From positions 1-64,000 of the forward strand of contig NZ_AGFU01000123.1 in the NCBI RefSeq assembly GCF_000226955.1: a DNA stretch of 64,000 bases, given 5' to 3'. The notes under the pieces are model-generated. The model had not been told where the DNA came from. It made no database searches and saw only the letters and a program-made list of their open reading frames with translations. The stretch is from Sphingomonas elodea ATCC 31461. GTDB lineage: Bacteria; Pseudomonadota; Alphaproteobacteria; Sphingomonadales; Sphingomonadaceae. Position numbers and translations under genes: made by a program. This document shows, piece after piece, positions 18,653-27,692 of the stretch. Position 1 is the stretch's first letter, and every line of letters starts with the position of its first letter.

Positions 18653-19215
18653 ATCAAGCGACCCGCGCGCCCGACAGCGAAGTGTCGGCCACCAGCGCCA
18701 GACATTCCCGCGTGTAATCATCGACCACGCACAGGATGCGGAACCGACGGCTGCAGGTCAGGGTGTCGGAGACAAAGTCGAGCGACCAGCGCTGGTTCGG
18801 TCTGTCCGGCAGCACCATGGGCGCCCTGGTGCCCAGGGCGCGCTTGCAGCCACCACGGCGGCGAACCCGCAGGCTCTCCTCGCGATATATCCGCAGCAGC
18901 TTCTTGTTTGGGTGTCACGCCCTCGCGCGCCAGCAGATGGCCCAGGCGCCGATAGCCGAACCGGCGGCGTTCCGCCGCGAGCGCGCGCAGCCGCCGTGCT
19001 TCCGATACCTCCAGGCCGCAGAACTTGGCTTTGTACTTGTAGAACGTTGCGCCGCTGATACCGTGCCTGCGGCATACCTCCGCCGTCGAGATACCAGCCT
19101 CATGCTCCTTCAAGATCCCGATGATCTGCTCTTCGCTGAACCTGCTCCGCTTCATTCCGTCCGACTCCTTTGTGTCGGACTCTACTCAAAATCGGCTATA
19201 TTTCAGGGGAGCACG
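18653..19215 (-). mobile_element. IS3-family insertion sequence remnant
   Basis: The right boundary is clear. The integrase reading stops being integrase-like at about 19213-19215 (NTINAA), and an end-like sequence TGCTCCCCTGAAATATAGCC (minus strand) begins there, followed by the transposase start. The element has lost most of its interior and its other end fades out near 18653, where the orfB match breaks at a stop codon. It inserted into and truncated the phage-type integrase gene. Confidence 0.72.
18661..19155 (-). pseudogene. Truncated IS3-family transposase (orfA fused to orfB remnant)
   Basis: The start MKRSRFSEEQIIGILKEHEA is the classic orfA N-terminus of this IS group, with helix-turn-helix STAEVCRRHGISGATFYKYK. 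After GLEVSEARRLRAL the sequence jumps straight to AAERRRFGYRRLGHLLAREG, which belongs to orfB, so the leucine-zipper end of orfA and the start of orfB are deleted. The orfB part then continues in another frame (RSLDFVSDTLTCSRRFRILC, then VVDDYTRECLALVADTSLSG) and stops before the second and third acidic catalytic residues. It is inactive. Confidence 0.75.
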
Positions 19216-20165
19216 TCAGGCGGCGTTGATGGTGTTGTCGGAGATGGGGCGAGCGTCTGACCGGACGCTTGGGAACAGAAGTTTCGACCTGCCGCTCACC
19301 TCTCGAAGCTCCGCTAGGAGCGCAAGCACCTGCCTGGAGAGGGGGACCCGATGCGGGCGGCCCATCTTCATCTTCTCGCCGGGGATGGTCCAGACCTCCG
19401 CTGAAAGGTCGAACTCTGCCCACGCAACAGCGCGCAGTTCGCCCGGACGCACAAAGACGTGTGGGGCGATCCGAAGCGCCAAGGCAATCGATGGCTGCCC
19501 CTCCTAGCCGTCAATGGCGCGTAAGAGCGCGCGGACCTTGCAAGTTCGATGATTGCGGCGTGATGCTTGATCTTGGGTGTGATCAGGGAGCCCTGAAGAT
19601 CGGCGGCCACATCTCGTTGTGCCCGACCGGTGGCAATCGCGTAGCGAATGACGCTGCTGCAGGTGCTGCGGAGGCGTCGTGCCGTCTCATAGCGGCCTCG
19701 GACCTCCATGGTCCTCAATACGGTGAGCAGCTCTGGTGCGCTGATGTCGCCGATCGGTCGAGTGCCGATCAGCGGATTGGCGAACGCGATCAGCCAGCGG
19801 AGCTTTTCGAGGGTTTTCGCCGCTCGCCCTTCCGCCTCGATCTTCTTCAGCCATTCGTCAGCGACGGTGGCGAACGTATCTCCAGCCGAGATGCCGCCCA
19901 CGCCGCGCGTCAGTTTGCCATAGGAGGAGGTAATGCCCTTCTCGAGCAGTTTCCGAGCGTTCTCTCGGCGCTCGCGCGCTTCCTTTAGGGGGACGTTAGG
20001 ATATACACCCAGCGCCACCGTGCCGCGCTTGCCGTCGTGACGATAGTCCCACCGCCAGTACCGACCACCGCCAGGCTGAACGAGGAGGTACATGCCGTGC
20101 ATGTCCTGAGTCTTGAACGCTTTGTCCCGCGGTTTGATTCGACGGACGGCTGCATCGGTGAGCAT
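19216..20165 (-). pseudogene. P4-type tyrosine integrase, frameshifted and cut by the IS
   Basis: The N-terminus MLTDAAVRRIKPRDKAFKTQ is followed by MYLLVQPGGGRYWRWDYRHD, the arm-binding domain (DUF4102) of P4-like integrases. It continues through the core-binding domain to HHAAIIELA at about 19530. A one-base change then moves the frame, and the continuation (VRALLRAIDG, an in-frame TAG, EGQPSIALALRIAPHVFVRP) appears in another frame with the catalytic Arg in RPGELRAVAW. The gene ends at NTINAA, where the IS begins, so the HxxR and Tyr parts are gone. There are three independent lesions. It lies 172 bases from the 3' end of tRNA-Thr on the same strand, the normal place for such an integrase. 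Confidence 0.85.
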
Positions 20166-20336
20166 GACGGTATCTCCTCCGCTGGCGCAGTGTTGATACC
20201 GTCAAATATACCGTCAAATACCGTCAAGGGCTGCGAGTTCCAATGGATCGACCCGGATTTGGGTGGATCAGATACCGCCAAAACCCAGGGAAACCCGCCA
20301 ATTTTGGATGCCCTTGGATGTCTATGAAAAGGCGGA

Positions 20337-20412
20337 TGGTGCCGGTTGCAGGAATCGAACCCGCGACCTTCGGTTTACAAAACCGCTGCTCTACCAGCTG
20401 AGCTAAACCGGC
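20337..20412 (-). tRNA. tRNA-Thr (anticodon UGU)
   Basis: On the minus strand a 76-base cloverleaf: acceptor GCCGGTT pairing with AACCGGC, D-arm AGCTCAGCTGGTAGAGC, anticodon arm with loop TTTGTAA (anticodon TGT), T-arm GCGGGTTCGATTCCTGC, discriminator A and an encoded CCA. It probably served as the attachment site for the neighbouring integrase. Confidence 0.95.
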
Positions 20413-20507
20413 GCTGGCGCATCGCCGCCAATCGGGTGTCCAGCATCTGGGCGGTTTGCCGTCGCGGGTCAAGCCGGAACGGCGCCGCGCCGGTGCAGCC
20501 GATGCAC

Positions 20508-20541
20508 AAAAAAGCGCCTGCCCACCGAGGTGGACAGGCGC
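20508..20541 (-). terminator. Terminator of the 20.5-kb TonB receptor gene
   Basis: On the minus strand a long stem (20541-20529 with 20526-20514, GCGCCTGTCCACC against GGTGGGCAGGCGC) is followed by TTTTTT. It lies 24 bases beyond the receptor stop. Confidence 0.88.
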
Positions 20542-20564
20542 AGGCACTTGGGACTCTGAACGGC

Positions 20565-23500
20565 TTAGAAGTTGAGCGTCGCGCCCACCGCGACCTGGCG
20601 ACCCAGCGAGTCATAGCGTGCCGACAGCGTGTTGCTGCGCGACAGGCCATAATTGTACGAGTTCGCGAGGATCGGCGGCGTCTTGTCGAGCAGGTTGTTC
20701 GCCGTGACGCGGAAGGTGAGGCTCTTCTCGACCCGGAAGGTCAGCGCCAGATCGAAATAATCATAGGCGGGGATCCGAGCGAAGGTGGTGCGGTCGTCAC
20801 CCGGCTTCCAGCCCAGCGCCGGGTCACCCGAGTTGCTGACGTTGGTCAGCGGGCCCGTGTGGCGCCAGTTGAACGAGGCGCTGAAGACGCCGTTCGACGT
20901 GGTGTAGGTGCTGCGCAGGTTGTGCGACCACTTCGGGATCAGCTGGCCGCAAGGACCGCCGAAATAGCCCTTCGCGCAGTTGTACTTGGCGAGGATCGGC
21001 GAATCCTGGCCGCCGAGCAGCGTGGCGAGCGAGCCACCGAAGTCGAAGTCCATGCGACCGATCGTGCCCAGACCCAGCGCATACTGCGCCTGGAAGTCCC
21101 AGCCATGCGCCTTCGACTTGTAGTAGTTGGTCGTGCCCTGGCGGATATAGCCGGTCGCCGGGTTGGTGGCCGGCGTGCTGGAGAGCGTGCCATCGGCATT
21201 GCGGACGAACATCTTGCAGAAGAACTCGTTGCCCGTCGCAAGGCAGCCGGTGCTGAAATAGCTCTGATCGTTGTAGCCGATCGAGTCGTTCAGATCGACC
21301 ATGTACCGGTCCGCCGACAGGGTCAGGCCCGGCAGGAAGCGCGGGCGCAGCACGACGCCGAAGGTCTTGGTGTAGGCCGTTTCCGGATCCACCGGGAAGC
21401 CGCCGCTGCGGAAGGTGCAGCCATCGGCCGGGCAGAGCAGGGTCGCGCTGCCGTAGAGATTGTCGGCCAGGCCGGTCGCGCGGCAGACCTCACGCGACGC
21501 GCGCGGCGCACCATAGATCGTGACCTGCTGGCCGGTCTGCGGATTAGTGGTCGTGCCGATCGCGGTGGGAGCGCAGAAATCTTCGAACGCGGTCGGTGCG
21601 ATCCGGCCGTAATCGGTCCGCGCACCCTGACTCGCCTCGACCACGGTCGGGGCGCGCTGCGCACGGTTGATCGAGGCGCGGAAGGTGATGTCCTTCACCG
21701 GCGACCACACAGCCTCGGCCTTCCAGGTCGAGAAGGTGTCCGGGTTGGTGCTGTACTTCGACACACGGAACGCGCCGTTGAACTGCAGCAGCTCGGCGAA
21801 GCGCTTGTGCTCGACGATCGGCGCCTGGATTTCCGTCATGCCCTCCCAGACATTCTGGCTGAGCGCATTGTCGCTGCCGCCGTTCTGGCTGCGCCAGTTC
21901 GCATCGGCATAGCTCTTCAGCCGATCCTCGCGATACTCGGCGCTGAACGCGATCGCGATGCCCTGCTCGGCGAACGGGCTCTTGATGCCCATCTTGCCCA
22001 GGTCGCCCTGCACGGTCGCAAGGCCGTTGATCAGCGTGTTGACCGTGGTCTGGGTGCCGTAGGTGCCCTGGATCAGATAATTGTACAGCGCGGTGTTGTT
22101 ATTGGCCGAGAAGGCGCTGAACGGATCGAGCGGCACGCAGCCGTCCGAACTGCCCGATGCGCAGGCCGGCTTGCCGTTGACCAGCACGCTGTCCAGCGCC
22201 CGGTTGATGCGGTCGATGTTCGGCAGGGCCCAGCTGATGTCCTGCTGGTTGCGGGCGTAGACGCCGCCGACGTCATACGACCAGCCGTCGGCGAACTTGC
22301 CGCGGAGGCCGCCGCTGAGGCGCAGGCCTTCATTGAGGTAGCGATCCTCGAGATCGGGCACGCCGCTCATGCGATAGCGCAGCTCGACCGGCACGGCCGT
22401 GGCGCTGCCAGCGTTGCTGCCGCAGATGATCTGCGCCTGCGAGGCCGAGAGGAACGGGTTGTTGCACTTCACCTGAAAACCGGACAGGCCATAGACGCTG
22501 GCGCTGTAGAGGCGGGCGGGGAAGGGGTTCGACGACTTGTCGCGGAACCACATGCCGTCCGCATAGACGGTCGCCGCTTCCGAGATCTCGAACTGGGTGA
22601 AGCCACCGGCGTTCCAGCGGTTGAACCGGCGCTGGAAGGAATAGCCGTCGAAGGGGTTGGCGGCATAGCCCGTCGCATAGGGCAGGAAGGTGCGGCTGCC
22701 GTCCGGGTTGTTGACATAGACGCTGCCCGAGTTCGGCCCGCTCCGCGGCGAGATATAGCCCAGCTTGGTGTAGGTCGAGACGGAGCAGGTGAGGGGGCCG
22801 TCCTTCACCGCCTGGAGCAGCTGGCAGCCCGAGGTCTCGCGTGCGCCGTTCGGCACCAGCGCGCCCTGGCGCCAATCGACATAGGCCTGCACGCGAAGGC
22901 GATCGTCGAACAGCTTCTTGCCGACGGTGAGCGACAGGTCCGAACGGCCGCCGTCAACCGCCATGCCGAGCGGCGGCTTGGCGAAGCCGTAGGCGGCTGC
23001 GGTCTGCGAGACGATGCCCGCCTTGTTCTCGTGCGCGTAGAAATTGTAGTTGCCGTCGATCCGGACGCCTTCGAAGTTGCGATCCATCACGAAGTTGACG
23101 ACGCCGGCGACCGCGTCCGAGCCATAGACGGCGGAGGCGCCGCCGGTCAGCACGTCGACGCGCTGGAGCAGCGTCGGCGGGATCATGTTCGCGTCGAGGC
23201 CGTTCATCGTGCCCAGGCGCTTGCCGTCGACGAGGATGAGCGTGCGCTCGAAGCCGAGGTTGCGCAGCTTGATGCGCTGGCGGCCGTCCGAATCCTGGTA
23301 GTTCTGCTGGCTGTCGGGTGCGACCTGCGGCAGGCGGTTCAGCACGTCCTCGATGTTCACCGCGGCCTGGAGCTTGATCGCCTCCGAGGTGACCGAGGTG
23401 ATCGGCGCGGCGGCCGTCAGGTTCGGGCGCGAAATGCGCGAGCCGGTCACGACGATCGCATCGCTCGCTGCCGGGGCGTTGTCCTCCGCCGGTGCAACGT

Positions 23501-23576
23501 CCTGCGCCATTGCCGGCGCCGCGAACAGCGTGGCAAGACAACTGGTTGTTATCAGTAAGTTGTTGATCGTACCCAT
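20565..23576 (-). CDS. TonB-dependent receptor, likely N-glycan/GlcNAc oligosaccharide uptake (1)
   Basis: The product is 1003 residues. The signal peptide ends at APAMAQ and the TonB box is DAIVVTGSRI. The plug has ITSVTSEAIKLQAAVNIEDV, ERTLILVDGKRLG and GGASAVYGSDAVAGVVNFVM. The barrel ends VAVGATLNF. Ribosome site AAGGGGATC before ATG 23576. Large receptors of this shape are typical carriers for oligosaccharides and peptides. It is the most distal gene of a same-strand run that starts with the N-glycan hydrolase operon, glycosylasparaginase and a second receptor. A role in capturing glycopeptides or glycans is inferred from that context. A terminator and a second hairpin separate it from the upstream receptor, so it may be expressed separately. 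Confidence 0.9.
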   Translation of the reverse strand: MGTINNLLITTSCLATLFAAPAMAQDVAPAEDNAPAASDAIVVTGSRISRPNLTAAAPITSVTSEAIKLQAAVNIEDVLNRLPQVAPDSQQNYQDSDGRQRIKLRNLGFERTLILVDGKRLGTMNGLDANMIPPTLLQRVDVLTGGASAVYGSDAVAGVVNFVMDRNFEGVRIDGNYNFYAHENKAGIVSQTAAAYGFAKPPLGMAVDGGRSDLSLTVGKKLFDDRLRVQAYVDWRQGALVPNGARETSGCQLLQAVKDGPLTCSVSTYTKLGYISPRSGPNSGSVYVNNPDGSRTFLPYATGYAANPFDGYSFQRRFNRWNAGGFTQFEISEAATVYADGMWFRDKSSNPFPARLYSASVYGLSGFQVKCNNPFLSASQAQIICGSNAGSATAVPVELRYRMSGVPDLEDRYLNEGLRLSGGLRGKFADGWSYDVGGVYARNQQDISWALPNIDRINRALDSVLVNGKPACASGSSDGCVPLDPFSAFSANNNTALYNYLIQGTYGTQTTVNTLINGLATVQGDLGKMGIKSPFAEQGIAIAFSAEYREDRLKSYADANWRSQNGGSDNALSQNVWEGMTEIQAPIVEHKRFAELLQFNGAFRVSKYSTNPDTFSTWKAEAVWSPVKDITFRASINRAQRAPTVVEASQGARTDYGRIAPTAFEDFCAPTAIGTTTNPQTGQQVTIYGAPRASREVCRATGLADNLYGSATLLCPADGCTFRSGGFPVDPETAYTKTFGVVLRPRFLPGLTLSADRYMVDLNDSIGYNDQSYFSTGCLATGNEFFCKMFVRNADGTLSSTPATNPATGYIRQGTTNYYKSKAHGWDFQAQYALGLGTIGRMDFDFGGSLATLLGGQDSPILAKYNCAKGYFGGPCGQLIPKWSHNLRSTYTTSNGVFSASFNWRHTGPLTNVSNSGDPALGWKPGDDRTTFARIPAYDYFDLALTFRVEKSLTFRVTANNLLDKTPPILANSYNYGLSRSNTLSARYDSLGRQVAVGATLNF

Positions 23577-23604
23577 AATGATCCCCTTATTTTATCGTGA
23601 ACAA

Positions 23605-23628
23605 GCGTGCCGTCCCCATCCGGCACGC
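23605..23628 (-). other. Leader hairpin upstream of the 20.5-kb TonB receptor
   Basis: An 8-bp perfect inverted repeat (GCGTGCCG at 23605-23612, CGGCACGC at 23621-23628) with an 8-base loop lies between the terminator of the upstream receptor and the ribosome site of this one. It could protect the 5' end of a processed message or be part of a composite attenuator. Confidence 0.4.
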
Positions 23629-23666
23629 AAAAGGGGGGAGCGCCGGCATACACCGACGCTCCCCCC
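23629..23666 (-). terminator. Terminator after the 23.7-kb TonB receptor gene
   Basis: On the minus strand GGGGGGAGCG (23666-23657) pairs with CGCTCCCCCC (23642-23633), followed by TTTT. It begins 10 bases after the stop codon. Confidence 0.85.
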
Positions 23667-23676
23667 GGTTCCGGAT

Positions 23677-26409
23677 TTACATCCGGAGCGTTGCGGTCAG
23701 CGAGAAGACGCGACCGTTCTTGTAGATCGACGTCGGAGCGTCCGGCGTCGAGCTATACTGGTAATAGGTTTCGTCGAACAGGTTCGATGCCGAAGCCGTA
23801 ATCGAGAACATCTTGTTGATCGCGTAGGAAACCTGCGCGTCCAGCTGGCGATAGGCGTCGGTATAGTCCTGCGACTGCTGGCGGCCGAAGCGGTAGAAAT
23901 ACTTCGAACGGCGATTGTAGCTGACGCGTGCCTGGAACGGACCCTTTTCGAAATAGGGCGAGATCGTCACCGTGTTGCGCGACAGGAACGGCAGGCCGGT
24001 CGACTGCTGGGTCTCCGCATCGGCGAAGGTGTAGTTCGCCTGGATGCCGAAGCCCCAGATCACGTTTGCGTTCGCCGAGACCGAGAAGCCGGTGACCGAC
24101 GCCTTGCCGCCGTTGACCGGACGGCTGATCGAGTAGCGCAGCGACTGACCGGTGACAGTGTTGGTGAAGGGCACGCCCTGGCCGTCGGGGCCGTCGTCGA
24201 CCTCGTTGCCGACATAGTTGGAGATGTCGCGGTAGAAGATTTCACCCGAGAGGTAGCTGCCCGGTGCGAAATACCATTCGGTCGAGAAGCCGAAGTTGGT
24301 CGCCGCATAGGGCTTCAGATCCGGGTTGCCGCCGCTGCCCGAACGGGTGCTGTCGTCAAGCTGGATCGAGCCGGCGAGATCGCTGTAACGCGGACGTGCG
24401 ATCACCTTGGCCGCCGAGCCGCGGAGCACGACGTCCTTGCCCGCCTGATAGATCAGGTTGAACGCCGGGAGGAAGCGGTTGTCGTCGGTGGTTACGCGGG
24501 TGAGCGCGTAGGTACCCCCGCTCTGCACGTAGAAGTTCGACTGGTCGCGCGTGTTGACGAAGCGGCCGCCGAGGTTGCCGCGGAAGTCACCGAACTCGAA
24601 GTCGGCCTGCACATAGCCGGCGAAGATCCGCTCCTTGACCTTCCAATACTCGCTCTGGGCGAGGCCGCGGTCGATCGAGAAGTTGCCGTACTTCTTCAGT
24701 GCCGCGATGATCGCGTCCTGGTCCAGGCCCACATAGGGCACGCCGTTGCCGGTGGTGCCCAGGCCATCCCACAGGCTCGCCGGGCGGATGCTCGGGCCGA
24801 GATCCGCTACGGTGAAGTTCTGGTTGGTGTAGATCGCGTTGCTGAAGCTGGTGTTGCTGTTCAGGTGGTTGACGAAGCGGCCGCCGAACTGGATCGTCTT
24901 GACCGGACCCCACTCGACTTCGCGCTTGGCGTTCAGTTCACCGAACCACTCCTTGTCGAGCGTAAAGCCGGACTGGGTCGGGATGCCGCCGATCTGGCGA
25001 CCGAAGAAGCGGCGGCCGTCCGGCGCGGTGATGTTTTCGCCACCATTGGCGGTGAAGTTGCTCAGCCACTTGCTGCCGTCGCTGGCGGGCGACTGCCAGT
25101 TGACGATCGTGTTCTGGCCGTTCGCGCCGGCGGTGAAGCCCTGCTGGGTCCGGAAATCGAGCAGATATTCGGGGTTCTTGCCGCCCGATGCGCGCGTGTA
25201 GCCGACATTGCCGGTGACCGTCCACTCGCCCGGCTTCCAGTCGAGCAGCGCGGAGTAGGTATCGTTCTTCACGCGGGTGCGGCGGTACAGCGTGTCGAGC
25301 TGGCCGGTGGAGCCGGTGCCGCTGGTGATGCCGCTGAAGGTGGCGGAATTGACCACGCCGGGGCTGCCATCGGTGCCCGGGATGTAGGTGGCGGCGGTCA
25401 GGCGCGAGCCTTCGAAGCCATAGGTGTACATTGAGTTCGACACGTTGTCGAAATTGCCGCGAATGATCATCGCGGTGCCGGTCAGCGTCAGATTCTCGGC
25501 CGGCTTGACCTGGACGGCGCCGTTGAAGCCGATGCGCTCACGCTCCTGGCGGAAATATTCGCGGGCGAGGAACGATGCGTAGCGGGCGTTGCCGAACGCG
25601 GTGCGCTCGGCCGCGGTCAGCGCGCTGATCGCCTTGCCGTTCACAGTGGCGGTGGCCGGTGCGTTGTCGAGCAGCGCCTGGCCGGTGCGGTACCAGTAGC
25701 TCGCCACGCCGGCACGGGCCAGCTGCTGCTTGTCGTAATTGGCGCCGAGCAGGATGCCGAAGGTGCCGGCGTCATTGTGCCAGCTGTACAGCGCCGAGCC
25801 GCGGACGCTGCCCTTCTCGGCGCGGCTGTTATATTCATAGCCGCCGGTCGCCGCGATGGTGTTCGGCTTCAGATCGAGCGGCTTGCGGGTGACGACGTCG
25901 ACGCTGGCGCCGATCGCGCCTTCCTGCAGGCGGGCTTCCGGCGTCTTGTAGACGACGGCCTGGCTGATGATCGACGGCGACAGCAGCGAATAGTTGAAGG
26001 TGCGGCTCGATCGGTCGGACGGGTTGCCGCCCCAGTCGGCCGAGGCGACCGAGTGGCCGTCGATCGTCAGGCGGTTGAGCGCGGGTTCGACACCGGCGAT
26101 CGAGAGCTGCTCGCCGGCACCGAACTGGTGGTCGACGGTGATGCCCGGCAGGCGCGACAGCGATTCGGCGATGTTGTTGTCGGGCAGCTTGCCCACGTCT
26201 TCGGCGCTGAGCACGTCGACGATCGAGTTCGCCTTGCGCTTGGTCTCGATCGCGTCGGCGATGCTCTTGCGGATGCCGGTCACGACGATTTCGCTCTGGC
26301 CATCGTCGCTCTGCGCGCCGGTCTGGGCGAAGGCAGGCGCGGCGTAGAGGCCGGTGATCGCGATCGCGGCGACCGCGACCGAGTTAAGCAGCGGAATTTT
26401 GAATGTCAT
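23677..26409 (-). CDS. TonB-dependent receptor (TIGR01782-like), likely N-glycan/GlcNAc uptake (2)
   Basis: 910 residues from ATG 26409 (MTFKIPLLNSVAVAAIAITG, signal peptide ending APAFAQ). The open frame extends a long way upstream but only into the neighbouring gene in the wrong frame. TonB box: SEIVVTGIRKS. The plug has DVLSAEDVGKLPDNNIAESL, SRLPGITVDHQFGAGEQLSI and NYSLLSPSIISQAVVYKTPE, hallmarks of the large carbohydrate-linked TonB receptor class of Caulobacter, Xanthomonas and sphingomonads. The barrel ends LTATLRM. It starts 26 bases after the glycosylasparaginase gene and is surely co-transcribed with it. Expected ligand: N-glycan fragments or GlcNAc-Asn glycopeptides (inference). 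Confidence 0.9.
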   Translation of the reverse strand: MTFKIPLLNSVAVAAIAITGLYAAPAFAQTGAQSDDGQSEIVVTGIRKSIADAIETKRKANSIVDVLSAEDVGKLPDNNIAESLSRLPGITVDHQFGAGEQLSIAGVEPALNRLTIDGHSVASADWGGNPSDRSSRTFNYSLLSPSIISQAVVYKTPEARLQEGAIGASVDVVTRKPLDLKPNTIAATGGYEYNSRAEKGSVRGSALYSWHNDAGTFGILLGANYDKQQLARAGVASYWYRTGQALLDNAPATATVNGKAISALTAAERTAFGNARYASFLAREYFRQERERIGFNGAVQVKPAENLTLTGTAMIIRGNFDNVSNSMYTYGFEGSRLTAATYIPGTDGSPGVVNSATFSGITSGTGSTGQLDTLYRRTRVKNDTYSALLDWKPGEWTVTGNVGYTRASGGKNPEYLLDFRTQQGFTAGANGQNTIVNWQSPASDGSKWLSNFTANGGENITAPDGRRFFGRQIGGIPTQSGFTLDKEWFGELNAKREVEWGPVKTIQFGGRFVNHLNSNTSFSNAIYTNQNFTVADLGPSIRPASLWDGLGTTGNGVPYVGLDQDAIIAALKKYGNFSIDRGLAQSEYWKVKERIFAGYVQADFEFGDFRGNLGGRFVNTRDQSNFYVQSGGTYALTRVTTDDNRFLPAFNLIYQAGKDVVLRGSAAKVIARPRYSDLAGSIQLDDSTRSGSGGNPDLKPYAATNFGFSTEWYFAPGSYLSGEIFYRDISNYVGNEVDDGPDGQGVPFTNTVTGQSLRYSISRPVNGGKASVTGFSVSANANVIWGFGIQANYTFADAETQQSTGLPFLSRNTVTISPYFEKGPFQARVSYNRRSKYFYRFGRQQSQDYTDAYRQLDAQVSYAINKMFSITASASNLFDETYYQYSSTPDAPTSIYKNGRVFSLTATLRM

Positions 26410-26435
26410 ATGGTCTTCCCTCACTCCCCAAATTA

Positions 26436-27434
26436 TCAGTTTTTGCCCGCGGGGCGCAGGCTCTGTGCCGCCAACACCTGTGTGTTGCCGTTCAGATCGG
26501 TAACCGCGTAGGTAAAGCCAGGCTGCAGCGCATAGGCGCCGACGCGGCCCAGACGGTCGATCGCAAGGAACGCGACCTGCGCGTCCTTCACGGCGTCGCC
26601 GCGCAGCTTGGCGATATGCAGAACGGCTTCGCGGCAGGCCGCCATCGGGTCCAGGCCTGCGCGCATCGAAGAAACAACGCGCGCGGAGCCCGCGATCCGC
26701 GTGACTTCCTCGCCGACTCCAGTGGCGGTGGCGGCGCCGACGCCGGGCTCTACCATCAGGCCGCAACCGGCCTGGGGAGAGTCCCCCACGCGCCCACGCA
26801 ACTTGAAGGCCATGCCCGACGTGGTGCAGGCGCCGGCCAGCCGCCCGCCTGCGTCGCAGGCAACGATGCCGATCGTATCATGGTCCAACGCCGAACCGCG
26901 TTGGTTCTCGATGTTGGCGATCGGCTTGTACTTGGCAGTCTTCAGCCACTCGCGCCACGTCGCCTCGGCTTCGGCGGTCAGCAGCTTGGTCCGGGGAAAG
27001 CCCTGCTCGATCGCGAACTGGCGCGCGCCTTCGCCGACCAGGAAGGTGTGTGGGGTCTTCTCCATCACCCGGCGGGCGACAGAGATAGGGTGCAGCACGT
27101 CCTCAAGCGCGGCGACCGCGCCGACATTGCCGCGATCGTCCATGATGATCGCATCCAGCGTTACGTGGCCGTCCCGGTCCGGATAACCGCCATAGCCGAC
27201 CGAATGGTTGCTGGCGTCCGCTTCGGGCACCCACGCGCCGGCCTCGACAGCGTCGACCAGCGATCCGCTCTTCTTCCACTGCGCATAGGCGGCGGCATTG
27301 GCCGCGGCGCCGAAATCCCAGGTAGAAACGATCAGTGCGCGCTTGGACGTCGGCTGGGCCAGTGCGGCACGTGCGGGCAGCGCCGCAGCGCCAGCCACCC
27401 CCAGCTTCAACGCATCGCGACGACGGATACCCAT
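26436..27434 (-). CDS. N4-(beta-N-acetylglucosaminyl)-L-asparaginase (glycosylasparaginase)
   Basis: 332 residues from MGIRRRDALKLGVAGAAALP, a twin-arginine-like signal, so probably periplasmic. An in-frame ATG at 27461 is less likely because it would bury the signal. An Ntn-hydrolase of the asparaginase-2 family. The autoprocessing site is HDTIGIVACD, where Thr187 becomes the new N-terminal nucleophile after cleavage from Asp186. WDFGAAANAA at the start of the alpha chain and GVGEEVTRIAGS in the beta chain match glycosylasparaginases. It splits GlcNAc-Asn, the last linkage of an N-glycoprotein, into GlcNAc (via glucosamine form) and aspartate. The location beside N-glycan hydrolases makes this role convincing. 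It heads an operon with the next TonB receptor. Confidence 0.9.
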   Translation of the reverse strand: MGIRRRDALKLGVAGAAALPARAALAQPTSKRALIVSTWDFGAAANAAAYAQWKKSGSLVDAVEAGAWVPEADASNHSVGYGGYPDRDGHVTLDAIIMDDRGNVGAVAALEDVLHPISVARRVMEKTPHTFLVGEGARQFAIEQGFPRTKLLTAEAEATWREWLKTAKYKPIANIENQRGSALDHDTIGIVACDAGGRLAGACTTSGMAFKLRGRVGDSPQAGCGLMVEPGVGAATATGVGEEVTRIAGSARVVSSMRAGLDPMAACREAVLHIAKLRGDAVKDAQVAFLAIDRLGRVGAYALQPGFTYAVTDLNGNTQVLAAQSLRPAGKN

Positions 27435-27541
27435 CGGTGCAACCCCCTCGAAACGCCGCATTTTCGCGGCCGATCCACGTCGCAGCGCGTCATTTGTCTG
27501 TCACTGCGATGAAGGGATGCTGTCATAGGTGCCACATCAAT

Positions 27542-27551
27542 ACAATACCAT
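27542..27551 (-). promoter_or_regulatory. NagQ-like operator half-site upstream of glycosylasparaginase
   Basis: The core ACAATACCA (plus strand, 27542-27550) equals the right half of the palindrome at 43161-43178 and recurs at 54090-54098. It lies about 108 bases before the glycosylasparaginase start. The opposite half is poorly conserved here, so this is a candidate site only. Confidence 0.45.
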
Positions 27552-27630
27552 TTCGGAAAATTGGTTTTATATATGGCAACGTCAGCGCTGCCAGACGTCC
27601 CTTTTCGGGAAGGTTGTTGCGCGAATGCAA

Positions 27631-27665
27631 CGCGCCGGCGCCCGATGGTTGCGGACGCCGGCGCG
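27631..27665 (-). terminator. GC-rich inverted repeat after the fucosidase gene (possible attenuator)
   Basis: A perfect 10-bp inverted repeat (CGCGCCGGCG with CGCCGGCGCG) with a 15-base loop lies 28 bases downstream of the fucosidase stop. No T-run follows, so it is either a weak or Rho-assisted terminator or an RNA-protecting hairpin at the end of the hydrolase operon. The rest of the 258-base gap (27435-27692) holds the operator-like core and no gene. Confidence 0.45.
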
Positions 27666-27692
27666 GCGGCATTCAGCGAGGCAGCGCTACCG

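Noticed and set aside
20337-20412. Search for the partner attachment site (repeat of the tRNA 3' end) to the left
   Set aside because: No second copy was noticed between 1 and 20330, but I could not search exhaustively, so no attachment sites are reported.
20346-23558. Very long plus-strand open frame of about 1070 codons opposite the TonB receptor
   Set aside because: It is antisense to a clear receptor gene, is rich in Arg, Ala, Asp and Val as expected for the shadow of a GC-rich gene, has no domain, and starts within the tRNA.
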